NCBI RefSeq assembly: GCF_003144115.1
Contig: NW_020312008.1
Location: forward strand, 648,477-712,476
Source: Tilletiopsis washingtonensis
Lineage: Eukaryota; Basidiomycota; Exobasidiomycetes; Entylomatales
Reading direction: 5' to 3'
DNA: 64,000 nt
Below the pieces are notes generated by a model that did not search any database, was not told the DNA's origin, and saw only the letters and a list, made by a program, of their open reading frames with translations. The translations under genes and the position numbers were made by a program. Shown here piece by piece: positions 34,270-45,178 of the stretch; the stretch's first letter is position 1; each line of letters begins with the position of its first letter.

Positions 34270-36305
34270 ATGTCCATGCAGCCGCCGCCCACGCCGAGCG
34301 GCAGCACGCCGCGCACGTCGATGCGGCCCCGCCGTCCGCCGGCGGGCGCCGGCCCCTCGTCCTCGGCCGCAGCGTCGCGCCTCGCACGCGGCGGCACGTA
34401 TGCTCGCACCACGGCGCCGCGCCTGCGTCTCAACCTCAACGCCGGCCCCGCTGCCGGCTCGCTGGGCGGCGAGGGCACGGGCCCCAAGACGGCCGCCTAC
34501 ATGCAGGGCTACGACCGCGAGCTCGACTCGAGCGACGACGAGACGGGCGAGGGCCTGGCGTTCGAGGAGCAGCTCGTGCTGCGCATGCCGCCCGGCGCCG
34601 ACTGCGAGCGCCTGCGCGACTGGGTGCGCCGCCGCGAGATCGGCAAGGAGGGAGCGCAGGTGGAGCTCAAGTTCAAGGGTGAGTCGGGCCGTCGCCGCTG
34701 CGACTGCGCCAGAGGGCGGGGCTGCGGCGGGACACATCTGCTGCGGCTGTCTAGCATATGCGTCGTGGCTGCGGCGGGACTCATGTGCTGCGGCTGGCCA
34801 GCGCTGGAGCTGACTGGCCATGCTCCAGACTCACGCCGCGCCGTCTTCCGCCTGGGCGACTCGCTCTTCGCCGCAAAGCTCGTCGATCTGCCCACCATCC
34901 TCGAGACGCACAAGACGCTCGACAACCGGCAGATGTTCAAGATTGCAGACATCTCGCAGATGCTCGTCGTCTCTCATCGCGTTGGCAGCGAGGCTGAAGC
35001 CACGCGGGCCGCACCTGGCGCCCAGACGAGCGCGGCGGGCGGTGGAGAGCGAAGCGAAGCCGGCGCGGGCGAGTACGTCTGGGACAGCGGCCTCACTCCG
35101 CCGATGCATCTGGCGCGGAAGCGGCGCTTTCGCAAGCGCGCAAACAAGAGGGTATGTGTGCTCCCGTCCATCAGCAGACGGGCGCCACTTACACCGCGTG
35201 TGTGCCGGCCAGATCATCGAGACTGTCGAGAAAGAGGTCGAACGTCTTCTAAAGGATGATCAGCGCGCGGAGCGTGTCGAGTACGGTGCGTCTTGCCCTG
35301 CGGCGTCGCCCCTCCTGCAGGGCTAATTTGTCTGGCCCACAGAGATGATGGACGCCGCCATGGCCGACCTGTCAGAGGACGAGGGAGACGGCGAGGGCGG
35401 CCAAGCATCAGCCGCGGACGGAGCAGCAGGCGGCGACGATGACGCCTCAGCGATGGGCGACGGGGCGTCCATGTTCGGCGACCAAGAAGACCGCGACGAC
35501 ATGGAGGATGACCGCATGGATGAGGAGAGCGGTTGGGAGGACGACGGCGCCGTCGGCGAGGTGGACCATGCTCTGGCCGCCGAGCTCGAGGCCGCCATGG
35601 CAGCCGACGTCAGCGACAGCGAAAGCGACTCTAGCAGCCGCACGCAGAGCCGACGCGCCACGAGCGAAGACGTCGACGGCGACCTGTGGGGCGAGGACGA
35701 GGGCGATGACTCGGGCGGCGACGACGACGACGGCGCCGAAGACGAGGATCTCGACGAGGAGGAGATCGAGCGGCGGGTGCGCGAGAGCCAGCTCGAGGGA
35801 CAGTGCCGAGACATGGATGCGCACGTGAAGCGCAAGCAGGCGGAGGCCAACGCCACTCCCAATGCACTCATCCGGGTAAGCGCAGCTGGCCGCTCTCGGC
35901 AGCGCAGAGCAGAGCTGATGCCGTCTCCGCTCACAGAAACGTCAGCTCGAGGCGCTCAAGCGTCTGATGACCGAGCGCGACCTCAAAGCAGCTCAGCTCG
36001 AGGAGGTCCGGGCCGAGCGGCGCGAGCGTGCCGCCGAGTCCGCCGCTGCTGCCACCGCCGCTGCTGCTGCCGGTGCGGCCTCTGCCGCCTCCGAGGCAGA
36101 GCAGGGCGCGGAGCAAGCGGGTGACGCCAGCTCGGCTTCGGCAGCCACGATTGATGGCGCCGGCAAAGGCAAGGAGCACAGCGAAGGACCGCCCAGCCAC
36201 GATGCCAGTCACGTTCCGCTACAGGACAGCACGGCGTCACGCTCCGCAGAGCCAAGTTCAGGCGCTGTTGCCGGGCCTGCTGCGGGCAGCGCGGCCGAGC
36301 AATGA
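34270..36305 (+). CDS. TAF7: TFIID subunit TAF7 (TAFII55 family)
   Basis: At least five exons. The N-terminal half carries the TAFII55 domain: AFEEQLVLRMPP, then RRAVFRLGDSLFAAKLVDLP, TILETHKTLDNRQMFKIADI and SQMLVV. The end, YVWDSGLTPPMHLARKRRFRK, is the near-invariant family signature. The C-terminal half is acidic (LWGEDEGDD, DEDLDEEEIE) and then a coiled coil (KRQLEALKRLMTERDLKAAQ) before an Ala-rich tail. TAF7 binds TAF1 and restrains its acetyltransferase activity until Pol II starts. The first intron (about 34680-34830) carries an internal duplication described under findings. It converges with PP4R2, 100 bp apart. Confidence 0.93.
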
Positions 36306-36404
36306 CACGCGTCAGACAGCGAGCTGACAGCTTTGGCTTGCGCGGGCACAACGTCCCTGATCCGTGTGCACTTTGCATTCTCCTGGGTGACAAGGCTTCC
36401 TCCC

Positions 36405-37987
36405 TCACGCTCCCTCGGCTGCAGGCTCCGTCCCGGTCTGCGATGCGTCGCTTCGCGCGCGCTTGTGCTCGCGCAGCGTCTCGTCCGTTGCGCCGTCACG
36501 CTGTGGTGCGCCGTTGCCGCTGTCTGCCTGCGGAGTGTCGCGCTCCAGTGCATGCGACATCGCAGCTGCTGGCCGGCCATCGTCGACTTCGTCGATGATG
36601 CCGCGCGGCACCCCGAGCGGCACGGTCGGCACGCCGGGCGCCGTGGCGCGGCCAGACGACGGGCCGACGTTTTGCGCAGCGTCCGGAGGCGCAGATGCCA
36701 CGGCCTCGGCGCTGGGGGCAGCCGGCACGGGCACGCTGGGCGTCTCTCCCTGGCTCGCGACGTCCGAATGTGGTGCTCCGCTGCCGTCAGCTGAGGGATC
36801 GGCGAGTGCTCCAGCAGTGCCTGGCGCGCCGCCGCCTGCGCCCGCCGCTCTGGCGGCTTGCAGCGCTTCCGCCGTCGTGCGGTCGGCGCCGCCGAGCTCC
36901 ATGCCGGGCACGTCCATGTTCGCATCAGGAGCGCCCTCGGCGCTGGGACGCACGAGGAAGCCGATGGGACTGAACAGGGGCGCAGTCGATGGTGCCGTAT
37001 TGTCGGCCGAGATGTGCGGCGCCGCGTTCGACAGGCCCTCTGTGAGGGCCGGGTCGAAGAAGGAGGCGTGCGAGGCCGTGACGGCTAGGCAGCGCCGCAT
37101 CGCCGACAGGTACTTCTCGCGCGACGATGCGTGCTCGCTCGGCGAGAGCAGCAGCTCAGCTATCCGCTGGATCGTGAATGGCGGCTCACTGCCGGCCGGA
37201 GCGCTGGTCAGCGCTTCGCCCCGACTTCTTGCAGCAATCCGGGATGGGCGGCCGCACGTATGTGCTCCTCAGGCCCGGTGTCGATGCCAAAACAGCACTC
37301 ACTCGAAGCTCTCAAACGCGCGAGCAATGTCGGCGCTCTCCCGCGCAACTTCCTCCTCCCCCAGTCGCCGCCCCCAGCTGCCGCCCTCGGGCGCGCGCGT
37401 CTTGGCCGCGTAGAAGTTTGCCTCGTCGCCCGGCACAATATGCACGCCCTTCTCGGCGGCCTGCGAGAGCGCCGCCGCGCGCTGCGAGGCGACGTGCGCC
37501 GGCAGCGCGTCTGTGGCGAGCAGCGAGGCATCGGTGGCCGTCTCTGCGGTACCGTCTGGCGCCGCATGCGCGGCGGAGACAAAGCGGCTGGACAGCGACG
37601 GCGGAGAGGCGGGTGCGGGCGCAGGTGCAGACGAGGGTGGCGGGATCAGATGCGCTGCGGGATGCAGCCGTGGTGACTGCTGCGGCCAGGACTCGAGCAG
37701 CTGGCACGAGCGGCGAGCAGAGTGGGTGGTGAGCACGGCAGGGCGGCGCCGAGCGAGGGGGCGCACTCACCGCCGCGACGTGTGCCGCACAGGCACGGCG
37801 CATGGCCGCCCAGTCCAGGCCCTCCGGCAGCTCGTCCGCCTGTGCGATGTGCAGGAGGAGACTGCGCTGCTCTGCGAGCGGCGCCAGGCCGAGGTCAGCT
37901 GGCGCTGCACGCCAAGGTGGGCGCCGGGCACGACGCACCGTCGGACAGGGCGCCGCTGCGAGCGGCAGCATGCCCGTTGGACGCCAT
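36405..37987 (-). CDS. PSY4: Protein phosphatase 4 regulatory subunit 2 (PP4R2/Psy4)
   Basis: Four exons (37987-37939, 37871-37771, 37700-37303, 37188-36405) give 443 aa. The diagnostic block is DEPPFTIQRIAELLLSP, followed by SREKYLSAMRRCLAV; PP4R2 proteins have PPFTIQRLxELL at this place. Upstream, DEQRSLLLHIAQADELP and WAAMRRACAAHV are the N-terminal helices. The C-terminal 230 residues are disordered (Ala, Pro, Ser) with a short basic patch HKRARSD. With PP4C and Psy2 this subunit directs dephosphorylation of gamma-H2A and Rad53 after DNA damage. It diverges from TFB4, so a repair-phosphatase subunit and a TFIIH subunit share 314 bp. Confidence 0.88.
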
Positions 37988-38301
37988 GCTGCGTGTGGCA
38001 CGGGATGGAGCAGGGCGTGGCGGCGACGGCACGGGCGTCGCGCGTGTGATGGGCGGCCTGATGCTCGGAGATGGAGGAGATGGAGGAAGGTGGAGCAGCT
38101 GCGCCGCGCGCCGCGGCGCGCGGCGAGCGGAGGCGGCACGGCCGCGTGCCGTGCGCTTCGAGCTTCCTTCGTCCTTCGCGACCCTGTCCATCCTCCACTC
38201 CCGCCCTCACACCTGCCGCCCAGCGCCGCACCGCACGCAGCACGCAGCCTGCCGCACGCAGCACGCGGCACGCAGCAAACGGCACGCCTCTGCTGCCGGC
38301 C
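37988..38301. promoter_or_regulatory. Divergent promoter, PP4R2 and TFB4, with short tandem repeats
   Basis: A 314-bp shared region. At about 38224-38288 it carries imperfect repeats of CGCACGCAGCA-type units, directly upstream of the TFB4 ATG. No TATA is seen. Whether the repeats bind a factor is unknown. Confidence 0.4.
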
Positions 38302-39859
38302 ATGTCCGCGCCCGGCGTGGCTCTGCCCGCCGCGCCCGCGCCGCCGCACGCCGTCTCGTCTGCGCCGCTGCTGGCCTCGGGCGCCGTGGGCGACGCCGTC
38401 TCGCGGCCCGACTTTCTCGCGCTGGTGCTCGACCTCAACCTGCTTGCCTGGGCCGGCGCCGGCGACGAGGCGCGCAATGGTGGCGAGCCGGCAGACGCCG
38501 CCGAGGGCGTCGGGCGCCGCTCGCAGCAGGGCCTCGCGCTGCTCAAGGACGCCATCGACGCCGTGCAGGTCTTCGTCAATGCACACGGCGCAATGCAGCA
38601 CGGCAATGGGCTGGCCGTGTGGGCCGCCGGCCTCGGAGACTGGTCAGTGCGCTGCTCTCTGCAGACCTTCGTGGCGGCCGTAGCACGCATGCGGCTCGGC
38701 TCATCGTTGCAGCCCACAGCTCGCTGCTCTTCTCGTCTCTGACCGCAAGCGCGAGTGCCAGCCTCACTGGAGGTGCGAGTGCAGCCCGGCCGGCGGCGCG
38801 TGGTGACTCGAGCACGTACGCGCACTTTCTGGAGCAGGATGAGGCCATCGTCAAGGGGGTGCAGGAGAGCATCGCGCGCTTCACCAGCGAGTTCCAGAAG
38901 GCCGGAGGCGTCACGACGGGTGAGCCGCGTCGCGCCTCGTCCAGGCGCTGCGCAATGCTGAACCGTGCCCTGGCAGCTCCCACAGGCGTCGTCTCCGCCG
39001 TCGCGCAGGCCCTTTGCCGTGAGCATGCTGGCTGCTTATCAGAAGACGGCGCTGACTTGCGTTCGCAGACACCAATCGCCTGGCACCCGTCCACGATCCC
39101 GTCGCGGTCGATGTGAACCGCTCGGCCACCGCGCCATCGATCGCCGTGCCCAAGCCGGGCGCTGGCGGCGCCACTGATCCGCGGGTGCGCATCCTCGTGC
39201 TCAGCGTCAGCAGCGACGCGAGCGCGCAGTACGTGCCCATGATGAACAGCATCTTCGCTGCGCAGAAGAAGGTGCGTGCACGCTCGGGTCCCCTGGGCTA
39301 CGCCCTGGCCGAGCGCTGACATGCTTTGACACACAGGGCGTGACGATCGACGTGCTCAAGATCTTGGGCGCGGACTCGGTTTTTCTGCAGCAGGCCAGCC
39401 ACCTGACGTCCGGCACCTACTTCCGCCTCCGCGATCCGCGCGGTCTGCTGCAGACCCTGCTGGTGAGTTCAGTGCACAGGCATTTCTGCGCTGCCGGCGC
39501 TCACAGCGCGCAGACCATGTACCTGCCGTCGCCGTCGACGCGCCCGTTTATGAACCTGCCGAACCAAGACGAGGTGGACTTCCGCGCGGCGTGCTTCTGT
39601 CACCGGCGCATCGTCGACGTCGGATATGTCTGCTCGGTGTGCCTGAGTAGTGCGTGCTACAGGCGCGGACAGCCATGCGCAAGGCTGATGCGTCTGCCCA
39701 GTCTTCTGCTCGCCGAGGCCTTCGTGCTTCACGTGCGAGACCAGCTTTCCCGCCGACACTCTTGCGCGCTTCCGCAAGCAGCGCGCCGCGATGGGCGCTG
39801 CAGAGCAGGAGGCAGATGACAACGCGGTGTCTCCTCAAGCAGGCAATGGCGAGACGTAG
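38302..39859 (+). CDS. TFB4: TFIIH core subunit TFB4 (p34/GTF2H3)
   Basis: About seven exons. The VWA-like domain begins with FLALVLDLNLLAWA (the metal-site Asp) and continues through DAIDAVQVFVNAHGAM and LAVWAAGLGD. TDPRVRILVLSVSSDASAQYVPMMN and GVTIDVLKILGADSVFLQQA, SHLTSGTYFRL follow, all typical p34 blocks. The C-terminal C4 zinc ribbon is visible: [22 protein letters not shown] and CFTCETSF, across a small intron (39651-39710). TFB4 partners p44/Ssl1 in TFIIH for transcription and nucleotide excision repair. Its stop lies only 20 bp from the convergent PHAF1-type gene, so 3' UTRs must overlap. Confidence 0.94.
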
Positions 39860-39879
39860 CTTCGCTTCGTTGAAGCACA

Positions 39880-41347
39880 TCAGGACGGCACAAGCACAAC
39901 AGCACTAACCCTGTCGCCGGGCCCCACCTCGACGACGACTCCCGGAAAGCCGATCAGCCGGCTGCGGACGTCCAGGCGCAGACGCTGCAGCTCGGGGTCG
40001 GCGCCGCGGTCCAGCTCCATGATGTCTGGGCAGCGCTGCGCCTCCGCCTCCGGGCCGCCGTCGACCGTGCCTCCGTGCTCCCACTTGCCAGCGCCTTGCG
40101 GGCGCAGCCGCTTGTGAAGCTGCACAAGCTGGAGCTCGTGCTGATCAGTGCGAGCGTCTCAGGCGCACCAAGCACGTCTGGCTTACCGAATCTGCATAGG
40201 TCACCTCTGACTGATCGGATGAAGCGGCGATGCGCCATGGCACACGCTCGTAGCGTCCGAACAAAGCGGTCCCTGGGCTGTTCGAGTGAAGCACGACCTT
40301 GGAGACGACAGAAGAGTCCTGATCCTGCGAGCGCTCGAGGAGCACATCAAGGCCGAGCGACGGGTAGTTATGGAATATGCCTGCCGCTGCGACGATCCGG
40401 GCGTGAGCCGCGGCGCAAGGCTCACCCGCACGCAGTGCTCACCGTCTGTGTCATGAGACGGCTCGTCCGCTTCATGCGGCCCAAAGTGGATTCCGAGGCG
40501 CTGATCGTCGCGGTGCCATCGCGACTCGGGCGCCCCAAGGTCGGCGAGCACGTCCTGGGCGGTGCTGTGTCCCAGCACGAGCTCGACCTCGTCGCCCGAG
40601 CTGAACGTGAGCTGGACGGACGAGCCTGGCTTCACCCGCGCCGAAGTGATCGCAGGTGGCTGCGACTCGGACGGATGCAGGGGCGGCGCAGGCTCGGGCG
40701 CGTGTGGATCCAAGCCGCGGAAGAGGTACACGGTGCGGGCAACTTGCGTCGGATCTGCCGACTGAGGCTCAGCGCGATTGACCACTGCGGAGCCGCACGA
40801 TTGCGCCGCACGCACCTTCAAAGCCAAACGCTACGCCCGGGTAGCAAAGCAGATGCTCCACGGCCGAACCCTCCTTCGAGCCCGAGGGCTCATCTGCCAG
40901 CAACGCATGCGTGCGCACGTGCTGGCGCATGGGGTACGTCGGCCCCCAGATGCGCTGGATGGCTGCTCGCGTGAGCGGCGGCAGCGGCGCACCCCGGTAA
41001 CGGGCCAGAGGCGCGGAGGGCGCCGAGCCGCTGGCCGACGGCAGGTGCAGCGCTGCAGTCTGCAAGCGCTGCGACGTCGTCTCGAATGCGAGATGCAGCG
41101 TGGCGCCGTCGGGCAGGGACAGCGCGACCATGACCGGCGCGGGCGGCGCATCGGTCGGGCCGGCCGTCACTTCGACGCGGGGCCAGCGGCGCGCCTCGCG
41201 ACGCAGGTAGCTGAGCAGAGCGTGGAGCGTGAGGCCGAGGCGGAACGGGCCCAGCGCCACGCCGGGCTGCAGCTCCAACTGGCTGCTGTCGTCTGCGGCG
41301 CGCGGCAGCGAGGGCGGCACCGGCAGCGGGGACGAGCCGCGCGTCAT
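39880..41347 (-). CDS. UPF0183 / PHAF1 (C16orf70-like) protein
   Basis: A multi-exon gene. The start region reads QLELQPGVALGPFRLGLTLHALLSYLR, close to the family's opening (LxPGxGLGxFxLGxSLxxVLxxL). Further blocks are VMVALSLPDGATLHLAFE, SQRLQTAALHLPS, YRGAPLPPLTRAAIQRIWGPTYP and GSAVEHLLCYPGVAFGFEG, with PGSSVQLTFSSGDEVELVLGHSTAQDVLADLG. Then come YFHNYPSLGLDVLLE and VSKVVLHSNSPGTALFGRY. Human PHAF1 works with WIPI/BCAS3-type factors at the phagophore; the fungal role is unproven. The chosen ATG (41347) may not be the true start if an upstream exon exists. Confidence 0.82.
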
Positions 41348-42085
41348 CGTGTGCGGGAGGCGCGTGAGCTCGAGGCCGAGGCGGCTAGATGGGCCGGCCT
41401 CTGAGGGCGCGGGTGCAGCCGTGCAGGCGGCAGGCGTGAGGGCGAGATGCGTCGATAGATGGAGCCTGACAGGCGGTGACGGAGCGGAGGATGGCTGCGG
41501 CGCACCTATCACGTTGCGTGGGGCTCGGCGCCCGAGAGCAGGTGCGGGGGCGCGCCGGGCGCGCGCGTGGCCCGTGCATCGATCGCCGCTGCCTTTGCCT
41601 TGCCTCGTGCACAACTTCCAGTTCACTCCAGACTCTCACTCCAAGCCAGGTCCTTATCCCTCGCCGCGCACCGAGCGAAGGCCCGGCCGCGCCGTGCTCC
41701 CACGCACAGCGGGCTCACAGACATACTCGACTCGACTGACTTGACCACTGGACGGCCGCGACGATGGCTCGCTATAAAAGCGCAGTGTCAATGCAGCGCT
41801 CTGCCTCTCTCGACGGCCGCTATGTGTCACCCTCGACTCGCTCGACTTGCGAGCTGCAAGGCACGCGCGCGCAGATCGCTTAAAGGTGACATGGCATTCA
41901 GCAGACAAGCCGCGACGGAGCAAACGAGGGAACGGTGAAGGCGAAAGGAGACAGGAGAGCGGGCGCGCGCGGCTTCTTCATGGTGAGCGAGATAGCAGAG
42001 GAAAGGAGAGACGGTCGAGAGGAGGGAAGGAGCGCGACTGCGCCAGATGTCGCAGACACAACACCTGCGGCCATGCAGCTGTCGC
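41348..42085. other. Intergenic, PHAF1-type promoter; plus-strand TATA-like element inside
   Basis: A 740-bp gap. It should hold the promoter of the minus-strand PHAF1-type gene and the 3' flank of the glycine-rich protein gene. TATAAAAG at 41773-41780 reads on the plus strand but no plus-strand gene could be supported. Confidence 0.4.
41773..41780 (+). promoter_or_regulatory. Perfect TATA-box match without an assigned gene
   Basis: TATAAAAG is a consensus TATA box, the only such match I noticed in the window. The next plus-strand ATG (about 41821) opens a short frame with no motif. It could drive a non-coding or antisense transcript toward the 42086-43645 gene. Confidence 0.35.
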
Positions 42086-43645
42086 TCAGCGCTGCTGCTG
42101 GCCGCCGAAGCAGCCAAAGGCCACGTATCTGTGGGACGCAGCAGCTGTCAGCGAAGGCCCCAGCAGCAATTCCAGCGCTGACTCTCTACTCACGCGCGTC
42201 CAGTGCCGTCAGACGGAGCGGCATCGGGCGCCAGCCCCGAGAATTCCTCAGTGCGCAGCTGGCCGCCTCCAGCGCCGCCCGAGTACGAGCTGCCGCCTGC
42301 AGTACCGCCGCCCACGTAGCCATCAAAGGCGTATCCGCCGCCTCCGCCGCCACCGCCAGACTGGCCGTCCGCGCCGACCGTGCGAGATGCGGAAGCAATG
42401 GCGACGTAATCGGGGTCCTTCGAGTCGTCGCCGTAACCATCGCCTCGGCGATTGCAGATCTCGCGCTGGAACGTCTCACCATCTCGCGGCGTGCGGCAGG
42501 TGCCGCGGCCGCGACCACCCCAGCCGCGGTTGTCGTCGGGGATGGCGTCGCGCGCAGCACCACCGCCGCCGGGCGCAAGGATGATGATCTGATCCGCGTC
42601 CGTGCTGCCGGCGCCGTGCTTCGTGACCCACGTGGATCCTCCGCCACCGCTGCCACCGCCGAGAGCCCTGCCGCCCTCTCCACGGCCTCCGAGCGCGAGC
42701 CCGGCGGCCAGGCCGCTTCCAGTCTGGCCCGGCAGGCCGAGGTAGACGTCGTACTCGTCGCCCTTCTGGGGTGCGTCTCGCCTGCTTGCAAGGCCTTGCG
42801 TAAAGCCGCCAGGTCCGGCCGCACGGCCGTTGCCGCCGCCGCTGGCACCCGTCAGCGAAAAGCCCAGGGCGCGCGGGGAGTCCAGTGTGATTGGCATCGT
42901 GAACTTTGCCGGGTACGAGCTGCTCGACGCATCGTACTGGCAGCGGACCAGCATCGCCTCGCTTGGATCGACAGCACGCCGGGTGAACTCAACGTCGCTG
43001 CCTTGGATCGACCTGTCCAGCGCCCGGTACTCGCACTTGCAGTTGGCGCAGACCTGGAGGGCTCAGACGTCAGCAAGAGGCCGCGCGAGCGCAGGCACAA
43101 GACCTACGTTGAGGTCGTTGGGGTCCGCTGGCATCTCGGCGCCGCCAAAGCAGCCCGTCTGGTCGACGAAGGGCGGGTCCTTGGGCGTCGGCTCGGGCGT
43201 CGGCTCGGGCTCGACGACGGGGTCGCTGGGTGCCGGCGTCACAGGTGTTGTCGGCTTGGCCTTGCACTTGCCGAGCGAGATGCATGCAACCTCGGCGCAC
43301 GCCTCTGCGATCATGGCCTTGTCGTACTTGCGGATCGAGGAAGGCAGCTTGTTCTGCGGCGTGCTGCACTTGCAGCCGTTCTTCTTGTACTTCTTGACGT
43401 AGCCACGGCAGAAGCTCTGCAGGCTGCGAGAATAAGGCTGCGGTCAGCGACAGTGGGCGGCGAGCCTCTCAGGCAACGCACTGGTTGCGCTTGATGCGCT
43501 TGATGCAGCCGCCGACGGTGCGGACCGTGCGGTCGGCCAGCTCGATGTCGGCCACGCCGACGGCGTCCTCGACAGCGGGCAGCGACGCGGCCTGCACGCT
43601 GAGTGTCAGGGCGACGAAGACGGAGAGGTATGCCGAGAGCCTCAT
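42086..43645 (-). CDS. Secreted Cys-rich / glycine-rich-domain protein (ALK/LTK GRD-like), copy 1
   Basis: Four exons (43645-43482, 43423-43108, 43053-42194, 42128-42086) give 460 aa. A signal peptide (MRLSAYLSVFVALTLSVQAA) leads a cysteine-containing N-domain (NGCKCSTP, AEACAEVACISLGKC) and a Pro/Glu linker (EPEPTPEPTPKDPP). The conserved module starts TGCFGGAEMPADPNDLN, then VCANCKCEYR, then a domain of beta-like strands alternating with glycine runs. Examples are EYDVYLGLPGQTGSG, GGSGGGGSTWVT and IIILAPGGGGAA, with AYVAFGCFGG at the end. That pattern resembles the Gly_rich/ALK-LTK glycine-rich domain. No transmembrane segment or GPI tail is present, so it is likely soluble. It is a paralogue of 47615-49274. 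Binding function is unknown. Confidence 0.85.
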
Positions 43646-45178
43646 CTTGATGTGTGGAGAGGTGGGTGAGGGGGATCCGGCAGCCGCTCGCGGCAGGGCG
43701 CGGCTTATGTACCCCTGGCCGCTCAAGCGCAGCACTCCAGCGGCTCTGGGCTGCTGCGCCCTGGATGCTGCTGCCCCCGCACCTGCTGCTGCGTTCTGGT
43801 GCTGCCGCTCTGCAGCGCTGCATCTGCAGCGCTGGCTTTGGTGCTGCGTTGCAACCGCACGCAGCATGCACGCTCGAGGCGCCTCTTGCAGCGGCGTGCG
43901 CCACACGGACGAATGCAGGCGGCAGCGGCTGCATCCCGAACGTGCGACTCTGACTGCACCCTGCCTGCTGTGCATGCTGAGGGGCTGCGGTGCTGCGGGC
44001 GGGTCCGGCCCGCACCATGCACGCTCCATCTGCATCATCGCCATCTGCGAGCCTCTGCTGCTGCATCCGAGGGGCTGCGACTTGCGAGTGCTCTCTGCTG
44101 CAGCGCTGCTGTCTAGCGCTGCTGTAGGCAAACCTGGGATACTCAGTGATGTTGCACCTGGCACTTGGCTGCCCTCCTCTTGCTGACCATGCGTCAGACG
44201 TGCTTTCGGGTGCGGTGTCCGGTCGCCGCTGCGCGCCGCGCTCCCGCGCGTGCATGCGCATGCATCGCTCGCATTCGAGAGCAGGCACAGGGTGCAGAGG
44301 CACGCCTCGGGGCGGCGGGCAGAGCACAGCGCCAGCGCAGCGTCAGCATGCGGCAGAAGGAGCTGAAGTAGAGTGCTGAGCGGCTGCATGCTCGATGGCT
44401 GCCGCGGCCGGCTGCCGCAGCACCCAGCCGGCAGCAGCTCGCGACTCTACTCTACCACATGCTGCTGCGGCGCTGTCACCTGCTCCTGTGCTGCATGCAT
44501 GCATCTGATGCATTGCTGCTGCGCTGCTGCTGCACGCGCAAGGCGTGAGTAAGAGTCTGAATAGAATAGAAGCCAGCTGTTGCGGTGCGACATGACTGCA
44601 CCTGGGCCCTCACCCAAAGCCCGCCGAGTTTGCACCTTCTTTCTGGAAAGCACTCTTACTGCGACGGTCAGAGCGTCCATGCAGCCATCACAGCCCACCG
44701 GCAGCCCCTATTCTATTGCAAGAGCCGCCTGCCGCCTGCCGCCTGCAGCGGCATGCGGGCGGTGATGCTGGGGCACTGAGGTGCTGTCCACTCTATATCA
44801 GCACCCAGGGCATGCTGCCGCTGCCGGTCTGGTGCTGCATGGCTGCAGCGTCAGTTTAAGGTCTTCCTGCTGCTGCGGCTGACCCCGCTACCTAGGCCGC
44901 TGTGTCCAGAGCGTCCTTCGTGCTGCCCACTGGACGCTGCGCTGCCCTTGTGTAGCCTGGCGCTGAACCCTTGCCGCACGCCGGCACGCGACACGCGATA
45001 CCTGCGTGCTGCAGCTGCGTCGTCAGGTGTCGTCGCGTCTCGCCCCTGCGTCTGACTTTGACATCACGAATCCACCAGTGCAGCGGCAGCCTGAGCGCTA
45101 CAGACATTGCGCGCTCTACGCCGCCATAGCGATCGGGCTGACAGGCCAGACATCAAGCACTCGACTCCGCAAGCAGAG
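43646..45178. promoter_or_regulatory. Divergent region between glycine-rich gene and secreted ureohydrolase
   Basis: A 1.5-kb region. TACATAA on the minus strand (43711-43705) sits about 60 bp above the glycine-rich gene's ATG and could be its TATA element. Much of the rest is low-complexity DNA rich in GCTGC and GCAGC (for example 43735-44000 and 44390-44540). No gene is supported. Confidence 0.45.

Noticed and set aside
43735-44560. GCTGC-rich sequence as a coding repeat or repeat element
   Set aside because: The triplet-like pattern is irregular and broken by stops in useful frames; it looks like low-complexity intergenic DNA.
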